Positions 1-8,414 are shown, numbered from the stretch's first letter. The stretch is DNA of 64,000 nucleotides from Propionibacteriaceae bacterium (GCA_009780915.1 WQZD01000005.1:1-64000), one strand, 5' to 3'. The notes: generated from the sequence alone by a model not told the origin. Numbers and translations are program-made.

Positions 1-141
1 AGTCATCGGTGGTTCCTTTCAAGGTCTTAAGCAAACGGACAAAGCACCCCGGTGACTCGCCCCACGTCTACAACCACTGCGACTTTGTCACCAGGAATTA
101 CACCACTCTATGGGACACACCCTCTGGGTCACAGCGTTCTT
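1..141. other. Left flank of CRISPR array, no gene assigned
   Basis: This is the sequence between the window edge and the first CRISPR repeat. I see no convincing coding frame. If the array is transcribed on the minus strand, as the tracrRNA implies, this is the downstream flank of the array, where new spacers may enter in type II-C systems. cas1, cas2 and cas9 are not here and would lie further left. Confidence 0.4.
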
Positions 142-944
142 CAAGTCTACAGGGGGAAATAGGAACTGATTCCCAGCCCGCGTACGCGCGATATGGGGGT
201 CGCGCCAAGTCTACAGGGGGAAATAGGAACTGATTCCCAGCCCTCGTCGCACACAGGGATGATCGTCTTCAAGTCTACAGGGGGAAATAGGAACTGATTC
301 CCAGCTTTTCCGCCTCGGTCGTCGTGGCGTTTCCAAGTCTACAGGGGGAAATAGGAACTGATTCCCAGCTCATGTGCGTGCTCCTGCGTGGCGTTCCCAA
401 GTCTACAGGGGGAAATAGGAACTGATTCCCAGCAATAGCAATCCATGTAGGCGTCGAGGGACAAGTCTACAGGGGGAAATAGGAACTGATTCCCAGCATT
501 CGGGGATTTGAGCGATATATCTACGCAAGTCTACAGGGGGAAATAGGAACTGATTCCCAGCTACCACACAGCCAACCGCCACACTTGCCCAAGTCTACAG
601 GGGGAAATAGGAACTGATTCCCAGCTGATGGCCGCGAACCCGAGTGTCGCCGCCAAGTCTACAGGGGGAAATAGGAACTGATTCCCAGCCACATCTCATG
701 TGATCGTGATCGCGACGCAAGTCTACAGGGGGAAATAGGAACTGATTCCCAGCTCATGGTGATGGTCCCCTCCGCCTCGGACAAGTCTACAGGGGGAAAT
801 AGGAACTGATTCCCAGCGCACCCTGGTACGTCGTGCCAGACGCCGCAAGTCTACAGGGGGAAATAGGAACTGATTCCCAGCCATGGATGTTTACTGAAGT
901 CCGTAGACGCAAGTCTATAGGGGACATAGGAACTGATTATCGGA
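142..944 (-). CRISPR. Type II-C-like CRISPR array, 12 intact repeats plus one degenerate repeat
   Basis: Twelve identical 36-bp repeats start at 142, 206, 270, 334, 398, 462, 526, 590, 654, 718, 782 and 846, giving an exact 64-bp period and 28-bp spacers. On the plus strand each begins CAAGTCTACAGGGGG and ends GAACTGATTCCCAGC. A thirteenth copy at 910 is decayed: it has lost one G of the G-run, carries substitutions and has a different end. Read on the minus strand the repeat begins GCTGGGAATCAGTTC, resembling actinobacterial Cas9 repeats as I recall them. The nearby tracrRNA anti-repeat pairs with exactly that 5' end, which fixes crRNA transcription as minus strand, with the decayed repeat at the upstream end. 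No cas genes are in the window. Twelve unique spacers are preserved. Confidence 0.95.
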
Positions 945-1051
945 GGCAGCATTTCGCTTCGCCTTACCCAGCGAGCTACCCCTCTTTGCAACCACTCCTC
1001 TAGGTCGGGGAAGGAGAGACGGAGACTAATTGGTTGATATCAATGGGCATG

Positions 1052-1096
1052 AAAAACCGGGCGGTGGTTCCACGCATTTCCTCGTGGCCGCCCGGT
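1052..1096 (-). terminator. Rho-independent terminator of the tracrRNA
   Basis: An outer 8-bp stem (CCGGGCGG/CCGCCCGG, 1088-1095 with 1057-1064) encloses a second stem, CCACG/CGTGG, and is followed on the minus strand by five T residues (1056-1052). Confidence 0.85.
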
Positions 1097-1145
1097 GGAG
1101 CATTCAACCCGATAAGCAAGATCGAGCTTACTGAGAATCAGTTCG
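1052..1145 (-). ncRNA. tracrRNA of the type II CRISPR system
   Basis: Three elements follow one another on the minus strand. First is an anti-repeat at 1144-1130, GAACTGATTCTCAGT, which pairs with the first 15 nt of the crRNA repeat with only two G-U wobbles. Next is a nexus-like hairpin (TAAGC at 1130-1126 pairing with GCTTA at 1117-1113). Last is a strong Rho-independent terminator ending in a T-run at 1056-1052. This is the canonical tracrRNA order. An upstream AATAG (1155-1151) could extend pairing past a six-base bulge, but it also overlaps the predicted -10 box, so the 5' end is uncertain. The RNA would guide processing of the crRNA and be held by Cas9, which is not in the window. Confidence 0.88.
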
Positions 1146-1149
1146 CTTA

Positions 1150-1179
1150 ACTATTGCATGGAGGGGGAGCCAGCGTCAA
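1150..1179 (-). promoter_or_regulatory. Predicted tracrRNA promoter
   Basis: On the minus strand a TTGACG -35 box (1179-1174) is followed after 18 bp by AATAGT (1155-1150), preceded by TG as in extended -10 elements. A start about seven bases downstream would fall at about 1143-1145, exactly at the beginning of the anti-repeat. Confidence 0.55.
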
Positions 1180-1517
1180 CATCGACTGTTGGGGTCAACC
1201 TGCTCGTGGCGGTGTTGCCGAACGTCACCTTCGCGGTCGCACATCTCAAGAGAGTGATGGCGCCGGCCAACTGGGCGAGTCAGGGGTAAACGACAGCAGC
1301 CACACTCGGTAAGGGATGCGTGATGGTGGTGGGTCCTCCGAGGTGCTGGCTGACCGGTCGATTTCCATCCGGCAACCCGACAAAATCGCCAAGGTCAGGG
1401 CGCTCCGGTCGCACCGCTCCCATTGCAGTGACGGTTTCGCTGAGTTGCTCGTACCGACGACGATGAACCCGTCTTGCGCACAGGCCCTTCGCCACAGTTT
1501 CCCGCTACGATGGGCCA
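1180..1517. other. Gene-free stretch upstream of the UGPase gene
   Basis: About 340 bp between the tracrRNA promoter and the next gene. Short overlapping frames exist on both strands, but none has a good ribosome-binding site or recognisable protein. It presumably carries the promoter for the UGPase gene; I cannot place it confidently. Confidence 0.4.
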
Positions 1518-2882
1518 GTGAGCACAGGGAAAGAACTCGCCGTCGCGAAGATGCGCGCCCATGACGTCAGCCATACGGCCATCGCCATTTTCGAGTACTA
1601 CTGGGACCAACTCGAGTCGGGGGCGACGGGCATGATCCCCGAATCGACGATCTCGCCGTTGACGGATCCCGACCGCCTCGACGACCTCACCGCCACGCCC
1701 GCCGACGCGCAGGCACTGGCCTCGACGGTGGTCATCAAGCTCAACGGCGGGCTGGGCACGTCCATGGGCTTGGACAAGGCCAAATCCCTCCTGCCCGTCA
1801 CGGACGGGCTGACCTTTCTCGACATCATCGTGCGCCAGGTCCAGTGGGCGCGCAGGACGTACGGCGTACGCCTGCCCCTGCTCTTCCTGCACTCCTTCTC
1901 CACTCGCGCCGACGTGCTCGCCGCGCTGGACGCCTATCCCGACCTGCCGGTGGGCGACCTGCCCCTCGACATGATGCAGTCCGAAGAGCCCAAGCTGCTG
2001 CGCGGCGACCTGACTCCGGTCGACTGGCCCGCCAACCCGACCCTGGAGTGGTGCCCGCCCGGCCATGGGGACCTCTACCCCACCATGCTCGACTCCGGGA
2101 TCCTCGACACCCTCATCGACTCGGGGTTCCGATACGCCAGCGTGTCCAACTCCGACAACCTGGGCGCCGCCCCCTCGCCCGCCTTGGCGGGGTGGTTCGC
2201 CCGCAGCGGCGCCCCCTTCGCCACCGAGATCACCGAACGCACCCCCATGGACCTCAAGGGCGGCCACATCGCCCGGCGTCGAAGCGACGGCCGGCTCATC
2301 CTGCGCGAGTCGGCCCAGACGCTGCCCGAGGAGATGGGGCTCTTCACCGACCCCGCCATCCATCCGTACGCCCACTGCAACAACTTGTGGTTCGACCTCG
2401 TGGCGTTGCGCGAGACCTTGGCCCGGACGGGCGGCGTGCTGCGACTGCCCCTGATCCGCAACGGCAAGACCGTGGATCCCACCGACCCGCAGTCCCCGGC
2501 GGTGTACCAGATCGAGTCGGCCATGGGGGCGGCCATCGAGGCCTTCGACGGGGCCAGGGCCGTCGTCGTGCCCCGCTCGCGCTTCCTTCCCGTCAAGACG
2601 ACCAACGAACTCGCCCTGTTGAGGTCGGACGTCTTCGAGATGGGCGAAGACCACATCCCCGTGGCTCAGGTGAGCCCCCTGCCCGTGGTGAGCCTGGGCA
2701 CGGCGTACACCACCATCGCCGCTTTCGAGGAGAGGGTCCCCCATCCCCTGTCCCTGCGCGAGGCTCGTACGCTTCGCGTCACCGGCGACTGGTCCTTCGG
2801 CGCGGGGGTACGCGTCGTGGGCGACGCGGTGCTCGGCGACGCGGGCGGACGCGTCGAGGACACGACTGTGGGTGTAGGCTGA
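1518..2882 (+). CDS. UTP--glucose-1-phosphate uridylyltransferase, eukaryotic-type (UDPGP family)
   Basis: A 454-residue protein making UDP-glucose from UTP and glucose-1-phosphate for glycan, glycolipid and galactose metabolism in the cytoplasm. The nucleotide-binding signature LNGGLGTSMG lies at residues 75-84, followed by DKAKSLLPV, and the family motif VSNSDNLGA lies near residue 210. Both belong to the UDPGP (eukaryotic/Bifidobacterium-type) family rather than the bacterial GalU fold. The length is normal for the family. The GTG start at 1518 is the first codon that leaves a typical N-terminus; the ribosome-binding site is weak. It is monocistronic: a cobalamin riboswitch begins just after its stop codon. 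Confidence 0.93.
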   Translation: MSTGKELAVAKMRAHDVSHTAIAIFEYYWDQLESGATGMIPESTISPLTDPDRLDDLTATPADAQALASTVVIKLNGGLGTSMGLDKAKSLLPVTDGLTFLDIIVRQVQWARRTYGVRLPLLFLHSFSTRADVLAALDAYPDLPVGDLPLDMMQSEEPKLLRGDLTPVDWPANPTLEWCPPGHGDLYPTMLDSGILDTLIDSGFRYASVSNSDNLGAAPSPALAGWFARSGAPFATEITERTPMDLKGGHIARRRSDGRLILRESAQTLPEEMGLFTDPAIHPYAHCNNLWFDLVALRETLARTGGVLRLPLIRNGKTVDPTDPQSPAVYQIESAMGAAIEAFDGARAVVVPRSRFLPVKTTNELALLRSDVFEMGEDHIPVAQVSPLPVVSLGTAYTTIAAFEERVPHPLSLREARTLRVTGDWSFGAGVRVVGDAVLGDAGGRVEDTTVGVG

Positions 2883-2884
2883 TT

Positions 2885-2985
2885 CCACACAATCGCTTCG
2901 TGGGGGAAGCCGGTCGAAACCCGGCACTGACCCGCAACGGTGGATCGAGTCACTCGATGAGTCCGACAACCCACATCGCCGAGTA
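2885..2985 (+). promoter_or_regulatory. Cobalamin (B12) riboswitch
   Basis: The core contains GGGGGAAGCCGGTCGAAACC, then GGCACTGACCCGCAACGGTG, and then GAGTCCGACAACCCAC (2960-2975). This matches the conserved B12-aptamer order (GGGAA, GGT..GAAACCC, ACTGACCCGCAACGGT, B12 box AGYC-GA-ACC). A GC-rich hairpin at about 3003-3028 (GGGG/CCCC plus TCAC/GTGA) follows and may be part of the expression platform. The riboswitch precedes the two surface proteins at 3104-4896, so these genes should be repressed when cobalamin is plentiful. Confidence 0.85.
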
Positions 2986-3103
2986 TCGGCAGAGCGGCCC
3001 TCGGGGATCACCATGGTCGCGTGACTCCCCATCCGTCGAGGTCTACGAAGGGCATCCGTACAATGTACGGTCTCTTATGGATCGCTCACAGAAAGGCTGA
3101 CCT

Positions 3104-4327
3104 ATGCGTCATCTGTCGCGCATCCTCATCTGCGCACTCATCACCGTCATGGCCGCTGCTGCGGCCCCGGCCCACGCGGCCCCCCAAGCGAACGGCTCCG
3201 ACTCCGAACTGGTCGCGGGCTGGCTCGCCCGTACCCTGGCCTCGTCGAACGGCATCGCCGCGTCGGCGACCGGCGACCCCAACTATGCCAGCACGGCCTA
3301 TGCCGTGGTGGGACTGCGGGCCGCCGGTGTGGCGTCCGGACAGATCACCGCGTCCGCCACGGCGCTGGCCGCCACGAAGGACGACTTCATCGGCGATCCG
3401 AGCGTCACCGGGTCGAAGACGACGGCCATCGCGTTGATGATCCTCGCCATGACCGCGGCCGACCTGGACCCGTCCCAGTACGCCGGCGCCGCGGGGCCGC
3501 GCGACCTGTACGACGAACTGGCCACGACCATCCACACCGACGGCGCCATCGGCGACTTCCCCACCGCGTACTCCCAGTCCTTCGCCATCCTGGCCTTGCT
3601 GACCGCCCCCGGCAGCGCCCCCCAGGACACGGTCCAGTGGATGCTGGCCCAGCCCTGCGCCGACGCGACCGATCCCTCGTACGGGGGGTACGGATTCTCC
3701 GGTCCCGGCAGTTGTACGGACGCGGACCCCGACTCGACGGCGTTGGCGATCATCGCCGCCGTCGCCGCGGGCGTCGAGCCGAGCCAGCTGGCGCCATCGG
3801 GACAGTACCTCCTGTCCGTGCAGGACGCGTCCGGCGGGTTCGTCTCCCCCTTCTCGGGCGCCAACGCCAACACCACCGGGCTGTCCGTCGCCGCCCTCAA
3901 CCTGCTCAGCACATCCCCCTCGGACCACCTCGCCCAGGCGAAGGCGTACCTCGACTCCCTGATGTACGGATGCGACCTGGCGGGCGATGCCAGCACCTCG
4001 CCCGTGGTGGGCGCCATGGCCTACGACACGGCGACCCGCTCGTCCAACCAGATCTCCCCGCTGCCCGCCGACGTCCAGGCCGACCTCTTCCAGGCCAGCG
4101 CCCAGGGGTTGTTCGGCCTCGTGACGGCCGTGACCGTCCCCACCGCGTACCAGGCAGCGAGCACTGACGTCCCCGACGCCACCTCGTGCCCCTCCGCGAA
4201 GGCGACCACGACCCCGGACACCACCAGTTCCTCGGGATCGGGATGGTGGTGGGCCGGCGGCGGCGTCGTCCTCGTCCTCCTGGTCGTCCTGGCCTGGCGC
4301 TTCCTGGCGTCCCCCCGCAAACCGTGA
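3104..4327 (+). CDS. Secreted membrane-anchored alpha-barrel protein, transcobalamin N-domain-like
   Basis: A 407-residue protein with a signal peptide (about residues 1-26, ending AHA-A), a long alanine-rich alpha-helical body, a Ser/Thr-rich spacer and a C-terminal membrane helix (about 378-400) followed by R-K-P. The body repeats the pattern STAYAVVGLRAAG, DSTALAIIAAVAAG and TTGLSVAALNLL. This is typical of the alpha6/alpha6-barrel prenyltransferase/terpenoid-cyclase fold that also forms the N-terminal domain of animal transcobalamin and intrinsic factor. It lies behind a B12 riboswitch and is translationally coupled to a DUF4430-like lipoprotein matching the other transcobalamin domain. 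I infer a surface cobalamin-capturing role; the residues alone do not prove cobalamin binding. Confidence 0.75.
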   Translation: MRHLSRILICALITVMAAAAAPAHAAPQANGSDSELVAGWLARTLASSNGIAASATGDPNYASTAYAVVGLRAAGVASGQITASATALAATKDDFIGDPSVTGSKTTAIALMILAMTAADLDPSQYAGAAGPRDLYDELATTIHTDGAIGDFPTAYSQSFAILALLTAPGSAPQDTVQWMLAQPCADATDPSYGGYGFSGPGSCTDADPDSTALAIIAAVAAGVEPSQLAPSGQYLLSVQDASGGFVSPFSGANANTTGLSVAALNLLSTSPSDHLAQAKAYLDSLMYGCDLAGDASTSPVVGAMAYDTATRSSNQISPLPADVQADLFQASAQGLFGLVTAVTVPTAYQAASTDVPDATSCPSAKATTTPDTTSSSGSGWWWAGGGVVLVLLVVLAWRFLASPRKP

Positions 4328-4896
4328 CGAGTCGCGACCACGCGGGGAGGAGGGGCGCCCGTCGACGTCGGGTCCTCACCGCGCTCTTGGTCGTCCTCCT
4401 CCCGTCCGCCCTCGCCGGGTGTGGCGTCCAAGCGACGACCACGGGCGACCATCACGACGGCTACTGCACCGCGTCGGACGACCGGGCGGTGACCGTCGTG
4501 ATCGACTACGCCGACCTCGGCCCCGCGCCGTTCATCGGCTGCGCCCACAACCTCCCCGACCATGCCACGGGCCGCGACGCGCTGGCCGCGCTGGGGATAT
4601 CCGTCACCGAGGTGGCGCGTACCCCCCAGTTCATCTGCCGCATCGACGGGTACCCGCGACCGGGCCAGCCGGTGCCGATACCCGGCAAGCCCTCCTACAC
4701 GGAAGCGTGCGTGGACACCCCGCCCACAGCCGCGTACTGGACCTACTGGACCGCCGCCGACCAGGGAGGATGGACCTACTCCATCCAGGGGTACGCCCTC
4801 CACCAGGTCGCCATCGGCGGCTTCGAGGGGTACTCGTTCGCCCATGACACGCTCCCAGCCGACTCAGCCCCGAGCGTCGCCCCCGTCCGTCCCTGA
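4324..4896 (+). CDS. Lipoprotein with DUF4430 / transcobalamin C-terminal-like domain
   Basis: A 190-residue lipoprotein. The GTG at 4324 overlaps the preceding stop codon (GTGA), and starting there gives an Arg-rich N-terminus, a hydrophobic segment and a lipobox LAGC. The rest fits the DUF4430 pattern: RDALAALGISV, an IDGYP turn, then YWTYWTAADQGGWTYSIQGY and a final GFEGYSF strand. DUF4430 is the bacterial relative of the beta domain of transcobalamin. Together with the preceding gene it would reconstitute both halves of that cobalamin carrier, on one B12-controlled transcript. A longer frame begins at 4186, but that start lies inside the upstream gene and would bury the signal peptide. 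Confidence 0.8.
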   Translation: MTSRDHAGRRGARRRRVLTALLVVLLPSALAGCGVQATTTGDHHDGYCTASDDRAVTVVIDYADLGPAPFIGCAHNLPDHATGRDALAALGISVTEVARTPQFICRIDGYPRPGQPVPIPGKPSYTEACVDTPPTAAYWTYWTAADQGGWTYSIQGYALHQVAIGGFEGYSFAHDTLPADSAPSVAPVRP

Positions 4897-4914
4897 CCTC
4901 TGCGCCCCCGACCA

Positions 4915-4974
4915 CCCCGGACTCATCCACCCCGGACTCATCCACCCCGGACTCATCGACCCCGGACTCATCCA
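4915..4974. repeat. Four tandem 15-bp repeats
   Basis: Four consecutive copies of CCCCGGACTCATCCA, the third with one change (ATCGA). They fill the gap between the convergent lipoprotein and regulator genes and overlap the last codons of the regulator. A single related copy (CCCCGGACTCGTCCACC) is seen near 20038. Confidence 0.9.
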
Positions 4975-6071
4975 CCCTCCCGATGCGGCCCGGACGTGCC
5001 TCGCACGACCAGTTCGGAGCACAGGGCGAGGCGATGGAGGGCCAGGTCGGGGTCGACCAAGCGCCGGAAGAGCAGGGACGCGGCCTCGTACCCGATCTGA
5101 TGCTTGGCGGGACGGATGGCGGTCAGAGCCGGACTGGACAAGGACGCGATCTCGTCGTCGTGGGCCACGATCGCGAGATCCTGGGGGATGGACAGCCCGC
5201 GGTCCTGGCAGCGCTGCAGCAGGGCGATGGCCTCGCGGTCGGCGTGCACGATGACGGCGGTCGTGCCCGTCGACAGGCATCGCTCGATGATCCCGTCGAG
5301 GAGCAGGTCACGATCCGCTGTGGAGAAACTGGGGGTGTCCTCGCACACCACGTCGTCCATGTCCAGCCCGAGGGTACGACAGGCGCGGGACCACCCCTCA
5401 CGCGCGGCGGCGTGATGCGGAGTCCCCAGGCTCGTCAGCAATCCGACTTTGCGATGCCCTTGGGAGGCCAGGTGGCGCACAGCCAGTTCGGCGGACTGGA
5501 GTTGGTCGGTGGCCACCCATTCCAGCCGGGAGGGGAAGAAATCGGGCGGGGCCGTGCGCTCCATGAGCACCACGGGCACGTCGAGCGCGTCCAACCAGCC
5601 CAGCACCTCGTTGGAGGCCCGCATGAGCGGCATGGGTGCGACGAGCAGCCCGTCCACCCGGCCCTGGTCGAGCAGCCGCTGCATCTGGACCCGGTCGTCC
5701 TCCAGAGAGTACGAAGAACTGCGCAGGACCAACTGTCCACGATAGGCGTTCACCGCCGCCTGGACCCCGTTGACCACCTGGGGCCAGTAATAGTCCATGG
5801 ACGGTGTGACGATGCCCAAAGCCCGTTTCTTCGCCGTGGGTGCCACCGGGGTGGTCGTCCGCTCGCTGCGCCGGGCGACGGCCCCGCCATGGACCCTGGT
5901 CACCAACCCCTGGCGCGCCAAGGAGGTGATGTCGCGCCGGATGGTGACGGCGGAGACGCCCAGCCTCTCGACCAGGTCGTTGACATGGACAGACCCGTAC
6001 ACCCTCACCTCGTCGAGGATCTGCCGGCGCCTCTCCTGCGCGAACTGTGGCCCTTCCGCCATCGTCATCAT
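4968..6071 (-). CDS. DeoR-type HTH / LacI-type sugar-sensing transcriptional regulator
   Basis: A 367-residue protein. The N-terminal about 65 residues form a DeoR winged helix (RRRQILDEVRVYGSVHVNDL, then VSAVTIRRDITSL and RVHGGAV). From about residue 85 it is a periplasmic-binding-protein-like sensor as in LacI/GalR proteins (LGIVTPSMDYYWPQVVNG, ASQGHRKVGLLTS, DLAIVAHDDEIAS). Such hybrids sense a sugar and regulate the neighbouring catabolic genes. It is divergent from the glycan operon starting at 6297 and shares an AT-rich intergenic region with direct repeats, so it very likely controls that operon. The ligand cannot be read from the sequence. Its 3' end runs into the 15-bp tandem repeats. 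Confidence 0.88.
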   Translation of the reverse strand: MMTMAEGPQFAQERRRQILDEVRVYGSVHVNDLVERLGVSAVTIRRDITSLARQGLVTRVHGGAVARRSERTTTPVAPTAKKRALGIVTPSMDYYWPQVVNGVQAAVNAYRGQLVLRSSSYSLEDDRVQMQRLLDQGRVDGLLVAPMPLMRASNEVLGWLDALDVPVVLMERTAPPDFFPSRLEWVATDQLQSAELAVRHLASQGHRKVGLLTSLGTPHHAAAREGWSRACRTLGLDMDDVVCEDTPSFSTADRDLLLDGIIERCLSTGTTAVIVHADREAIALLQRCQDRGLSIPQDLAIVAHDDEIASLSSPALTAIRPAKHQIGYEAASLLFRRLVDPDLALHRLALCSELVVRGTSGPHREGG

Positions 6072-6094
6072 CTCGTTAACAGTTGTTACGTTTG

Positions 6095-6121
6095 TGATCG
6101 AATCTGATCGATATGATTATA
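6095..6121. promoter_or_regulatory. Direct-repeat operator candidate for the DeoR-like regulator
   Basis: TGATCGA occurs at 6095-6101 and again at 6105-6111, with a third TGAT-TAT at 6114, so the motif recurs about every 10 bp (one helical turn). It sits in an AT-rich island between the regulator and the glycan operon. DeoR-family proteins commonly bind such short direct repeats. Confidence 0.45.
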
Positions 6122-6296
6122 TCAATTGACGATAGCATCCACCATGGACGAGGCTAGTTTCTAAGACGAGGACCCCCGCACCGTGACGTGCGGCTCACCC
6201 CTCGCCACATCACCATCGCGCCGGGGAGACGCGCCGACCACAGCACAGTGACCATGCTTCCCGAGACGATCTGGACTCGAGCAGAAGGGCTCGCAC

Positions 6297-8414
6297 ATGG
6301 GGACCACCACCACCCGTACCGGTCTCATCGATGAGACCGCGGGGGATGGCCGCACCCCGACCCGCCGAGCGCGTCTCGGCCCGGCGTCCCTCCCCGACGA
6401 TCGCACCCTCAGCCCGTACACCGGATGGACCCGCGACCATTGGGTCGCCCTGGCCACCCAACTCCTCGACGCCGCCCGGCGGCACGGCTCCGACAACCAC
6501 GCGCGGATCCACATCCCCGGCGAGGAGGGCGGGTACGGCCACGACGTGGACGGCCTCGAAGGCTTCGCCCGTACCCTCCTGGCGGCGGGGTTCCTCGCCG
6601 CCGGCTCCGAGGGCGCCCATCTCGACCCGCTGGAATGGTACGCCGAGGGCTTCCGCCACGGCCCCAACCCGCTCCTCGACCCCTCTCGCCGCTGGGTGCG
6701 CCCGACCGAGCACGACCAGGCCAAGGTGGAGGCGGCCTCCCTCGCCCTCGTGCTCTGGTTGACCCGACCCCACCTGTGGGACGCCCTGAGCGCGTCCACG
6801 CGGGAGATGACCGTCGACTACCTCGCGGAGTGGATCCACGCCTCCTACCCCAAGAACAACTGGGTATGGTTCCGCCTGATCACCGAGCAGTTCCTGAAGT
6901 CCGTGGGCGGGCCGTGGTCCCGTGACGACCAGGAGGAGGACCTCGCCTTCCAAGAGACCTGCTACGCGGGCCAGGGGTGGTACCGCGACGGCAGCGAACG
7001 CGCCTTCGACCATTACAACGGCTGGGCCTTCCACGTCTATCCGCTGCTGTGGTGCGACATGGCCCCGGACGACCCCGACTCCGTGCGCCTGCGCCCGGTC
7101 TTCCAAGCCCGACTCGACCAGTACCTGGCCGACGCGCAGCGTATGGTCGGCGCCGATGGCGGCATGCTGGCCCAGGGCCGCTCCCTGATCTACCGCTTCG
7201 CGTCCGCCGCCCCCCTGTGGATGGCGGCGATCTCGGGCTCCACAGCCCTGCCCCTGGGCCTGGCGCGTCGAGCCGCCTCCGGGCTGACCAAAAACTTCAC
7301 GACCCACGGCACCCCCGACGAGCAGGGCCTGTTGTCGATGGGATGGTACGGCCCGTGGCGCGCGCTGGCCCAGTCCTATTCCGGACCGGGCTCCCCCTAC
7401 TGGGCGAGCTCCGGCCTCCTGGGCCTCATCCTTCCGGCGAGCCATCCCGTGTGGACCGTGACCGAAGAGCCGCTGCCCGTCGAGGTCGGCGACCAGGTCA
7501 GCGCCTGCCAGGCGCCCGGCTGGCTCGTCAGCGCCACGCGCGCCGACGGAATCGTCCGCGTCGTCAACCACGGCACCGACCACGCCCTGCCCGACTCCGG
7601 CCGCGCCGACTCGCCCCTGTATGCCCACCTCGGCTACTCCACGGCGACCTTCCCCCTGCTCGACGCCGACTCCTGGGCGGCCCCCGTCACCCAGTCGGTG
7701 TCGCTGATCGACTCCCGTGGCCGCGCCAGCCATCGCAGCGGCTTCCTGGCCCTGGGCACGTCGGTGAGCACGGACGGCCGCACGGGCATCGCCGCCAGCC
7801 ACGCGCATCCCCACTGGGTGGATCCCGATCCCGTCCAGACCCACCACGGGTCGGGCCTGGTCGGCGACAGCACCTGGGCGGGGGAGATGACGGTGGTCTC
7901 CGTGGTGCGCGGCCCCTGGGAGGTACGGGCGATCCACGTGGACGAGGCGTCGACCCGAGCCGAGCGGCTGCGCGTGGGCGGGTGGGCCATGACCGGCGAG
8001 CAGATGGTCTCGACCACCTCCTCGGACACGGTCGACGGCTTCGCGTGCGTGGAGACCGACACGCTCGTCTCGTCCGTGGGGACCTTGTCCTCCCAAGCGA
8101 GAGGCGGGATCCAGTTCCACTGGGACGCCTCTCCCCTGGGGGCGTCGTCCGCCGTCCCCTATCTCGATTTTCCTGTCCGCACAGGCACCTGGGTCAGTGT
8201 GCTCATCACCTTGTCAGGACAGGTTTCCCCGATCGCGTTCAGCGCAGGGGAAAAGGCCCGCACTGCTGCGGACATCCACTCAACAGGATCGTCGATCCGA
8301 GCCCACATCGTCTGGCCAGACGGCGTGGACACCGACTCGACCCTCCCGGTGAGCTTCACGACGGGGCGTGACGACAACCAGCCCCATCAACGGTCCAATC
8401 GGAACCTCAAATAA
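6297..8414 (+). CDS. DUF2264 (GH154-like) glycoside hydrolase
   Basis: A 705-residue cytoplasmic protein without a signal peptide. Its first about 400 residues match the DUF2264 (GH154) family: YTGWTRDHWVALATQLLDAA, WFRLITEQFLKSVGG, DHYNGWAFHVYPLLW and SLIYRFASAAPLWMAA are characteristic (alpha/alpha)-barrel segments. The C-terminal part is a beta-rich domain. The family is linked to glycoside or uronide hydrolysis. It begins the operon with an ABC sugar importer, so it probably acts on the imported oligosaccharide. The ATG at 6297 is supported by alignment with the usual family N-terminus; the first 30 residues are low-complexity and a later start is possible. Confidence 0.8.
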   Translation: MGTTTTRTGLIDETAGDGRTPTRRARLGPASLPDDRTLSPYTGWTRDHWVALATQLLDAARRHGSDNHARIHIPGEEGGYGHDVDGLEGFARTLLAAGFLAAGSEGAHLDPLEWYAEGFRHGPNPLLDPSRRWVRPTEHDQAKVEAASLALVLWLTRPHLWDALSASTREMTVDYLAEWIHASYPKNNWVWFRLITEQFLKSVGGPWSRDDQEEDLAFQETCYAGQGWYRDGSERAFDHYNGWAFHVYPLLWCDMAPDDPDSVRLRPVFQARLDQYLADAQRMVGADGGMLAQGRSLIYRFASAAPLWMAAISGSTALPLGLARRAASGLTKNFTTHGTPDEQGLLSMGWYGPWRALAQSYSGPGSPYWASSGLLGLILPASHPVWTVTEEPLPVEVGDQVSACQAPGWLVSATRADGIVRVVNHGTDHALPDSGRADSPLYAHLGYSTATFPLLDADSWAAPVTQSVSLIDSRGRASHRSGFLALGTSVSTDGRTGIAASHAHPHWVDPDPVQTHHGSGLVGDSTWAGEMTVVSVVRGPWEVRAIHVDEASTRAERLRVGGWAMTGEQMVSTTSSDTVDGFACVETDTLVSSVGTLSSQARGGIQFHWDASPLGASSAVPYLDFPVRTGTWVSVLITLSGQVSPIAFSAGEKARTAADIHSTGSSIRAHIVWPDGVDTDSTLPVSFTTGRDDNQPHQRSNRNLK

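Noticed and set aside
1-141. A cas2 end or AT-rich CRISPR leader at the left edge
   Set aside because: No coding frame resembles a Cas protein and the base composition is not leader-like, so I do not call it.
1395-3032. A 545-codon minus-strand frame opposite the UGPase gene
   Set aside because: High GC creates long open antisense frames; its translation is Gly/Arg/His-rich and low complexity, while the plus-strand protein has clear family motifs.
3104-4327. LPXTG-type sortase anchoring of the transcobalamin-like protein
   Set aside because: The C-terminus has a membrane helix and R-K-P but no LPXTG motif; it is better described as membrane-anchored.
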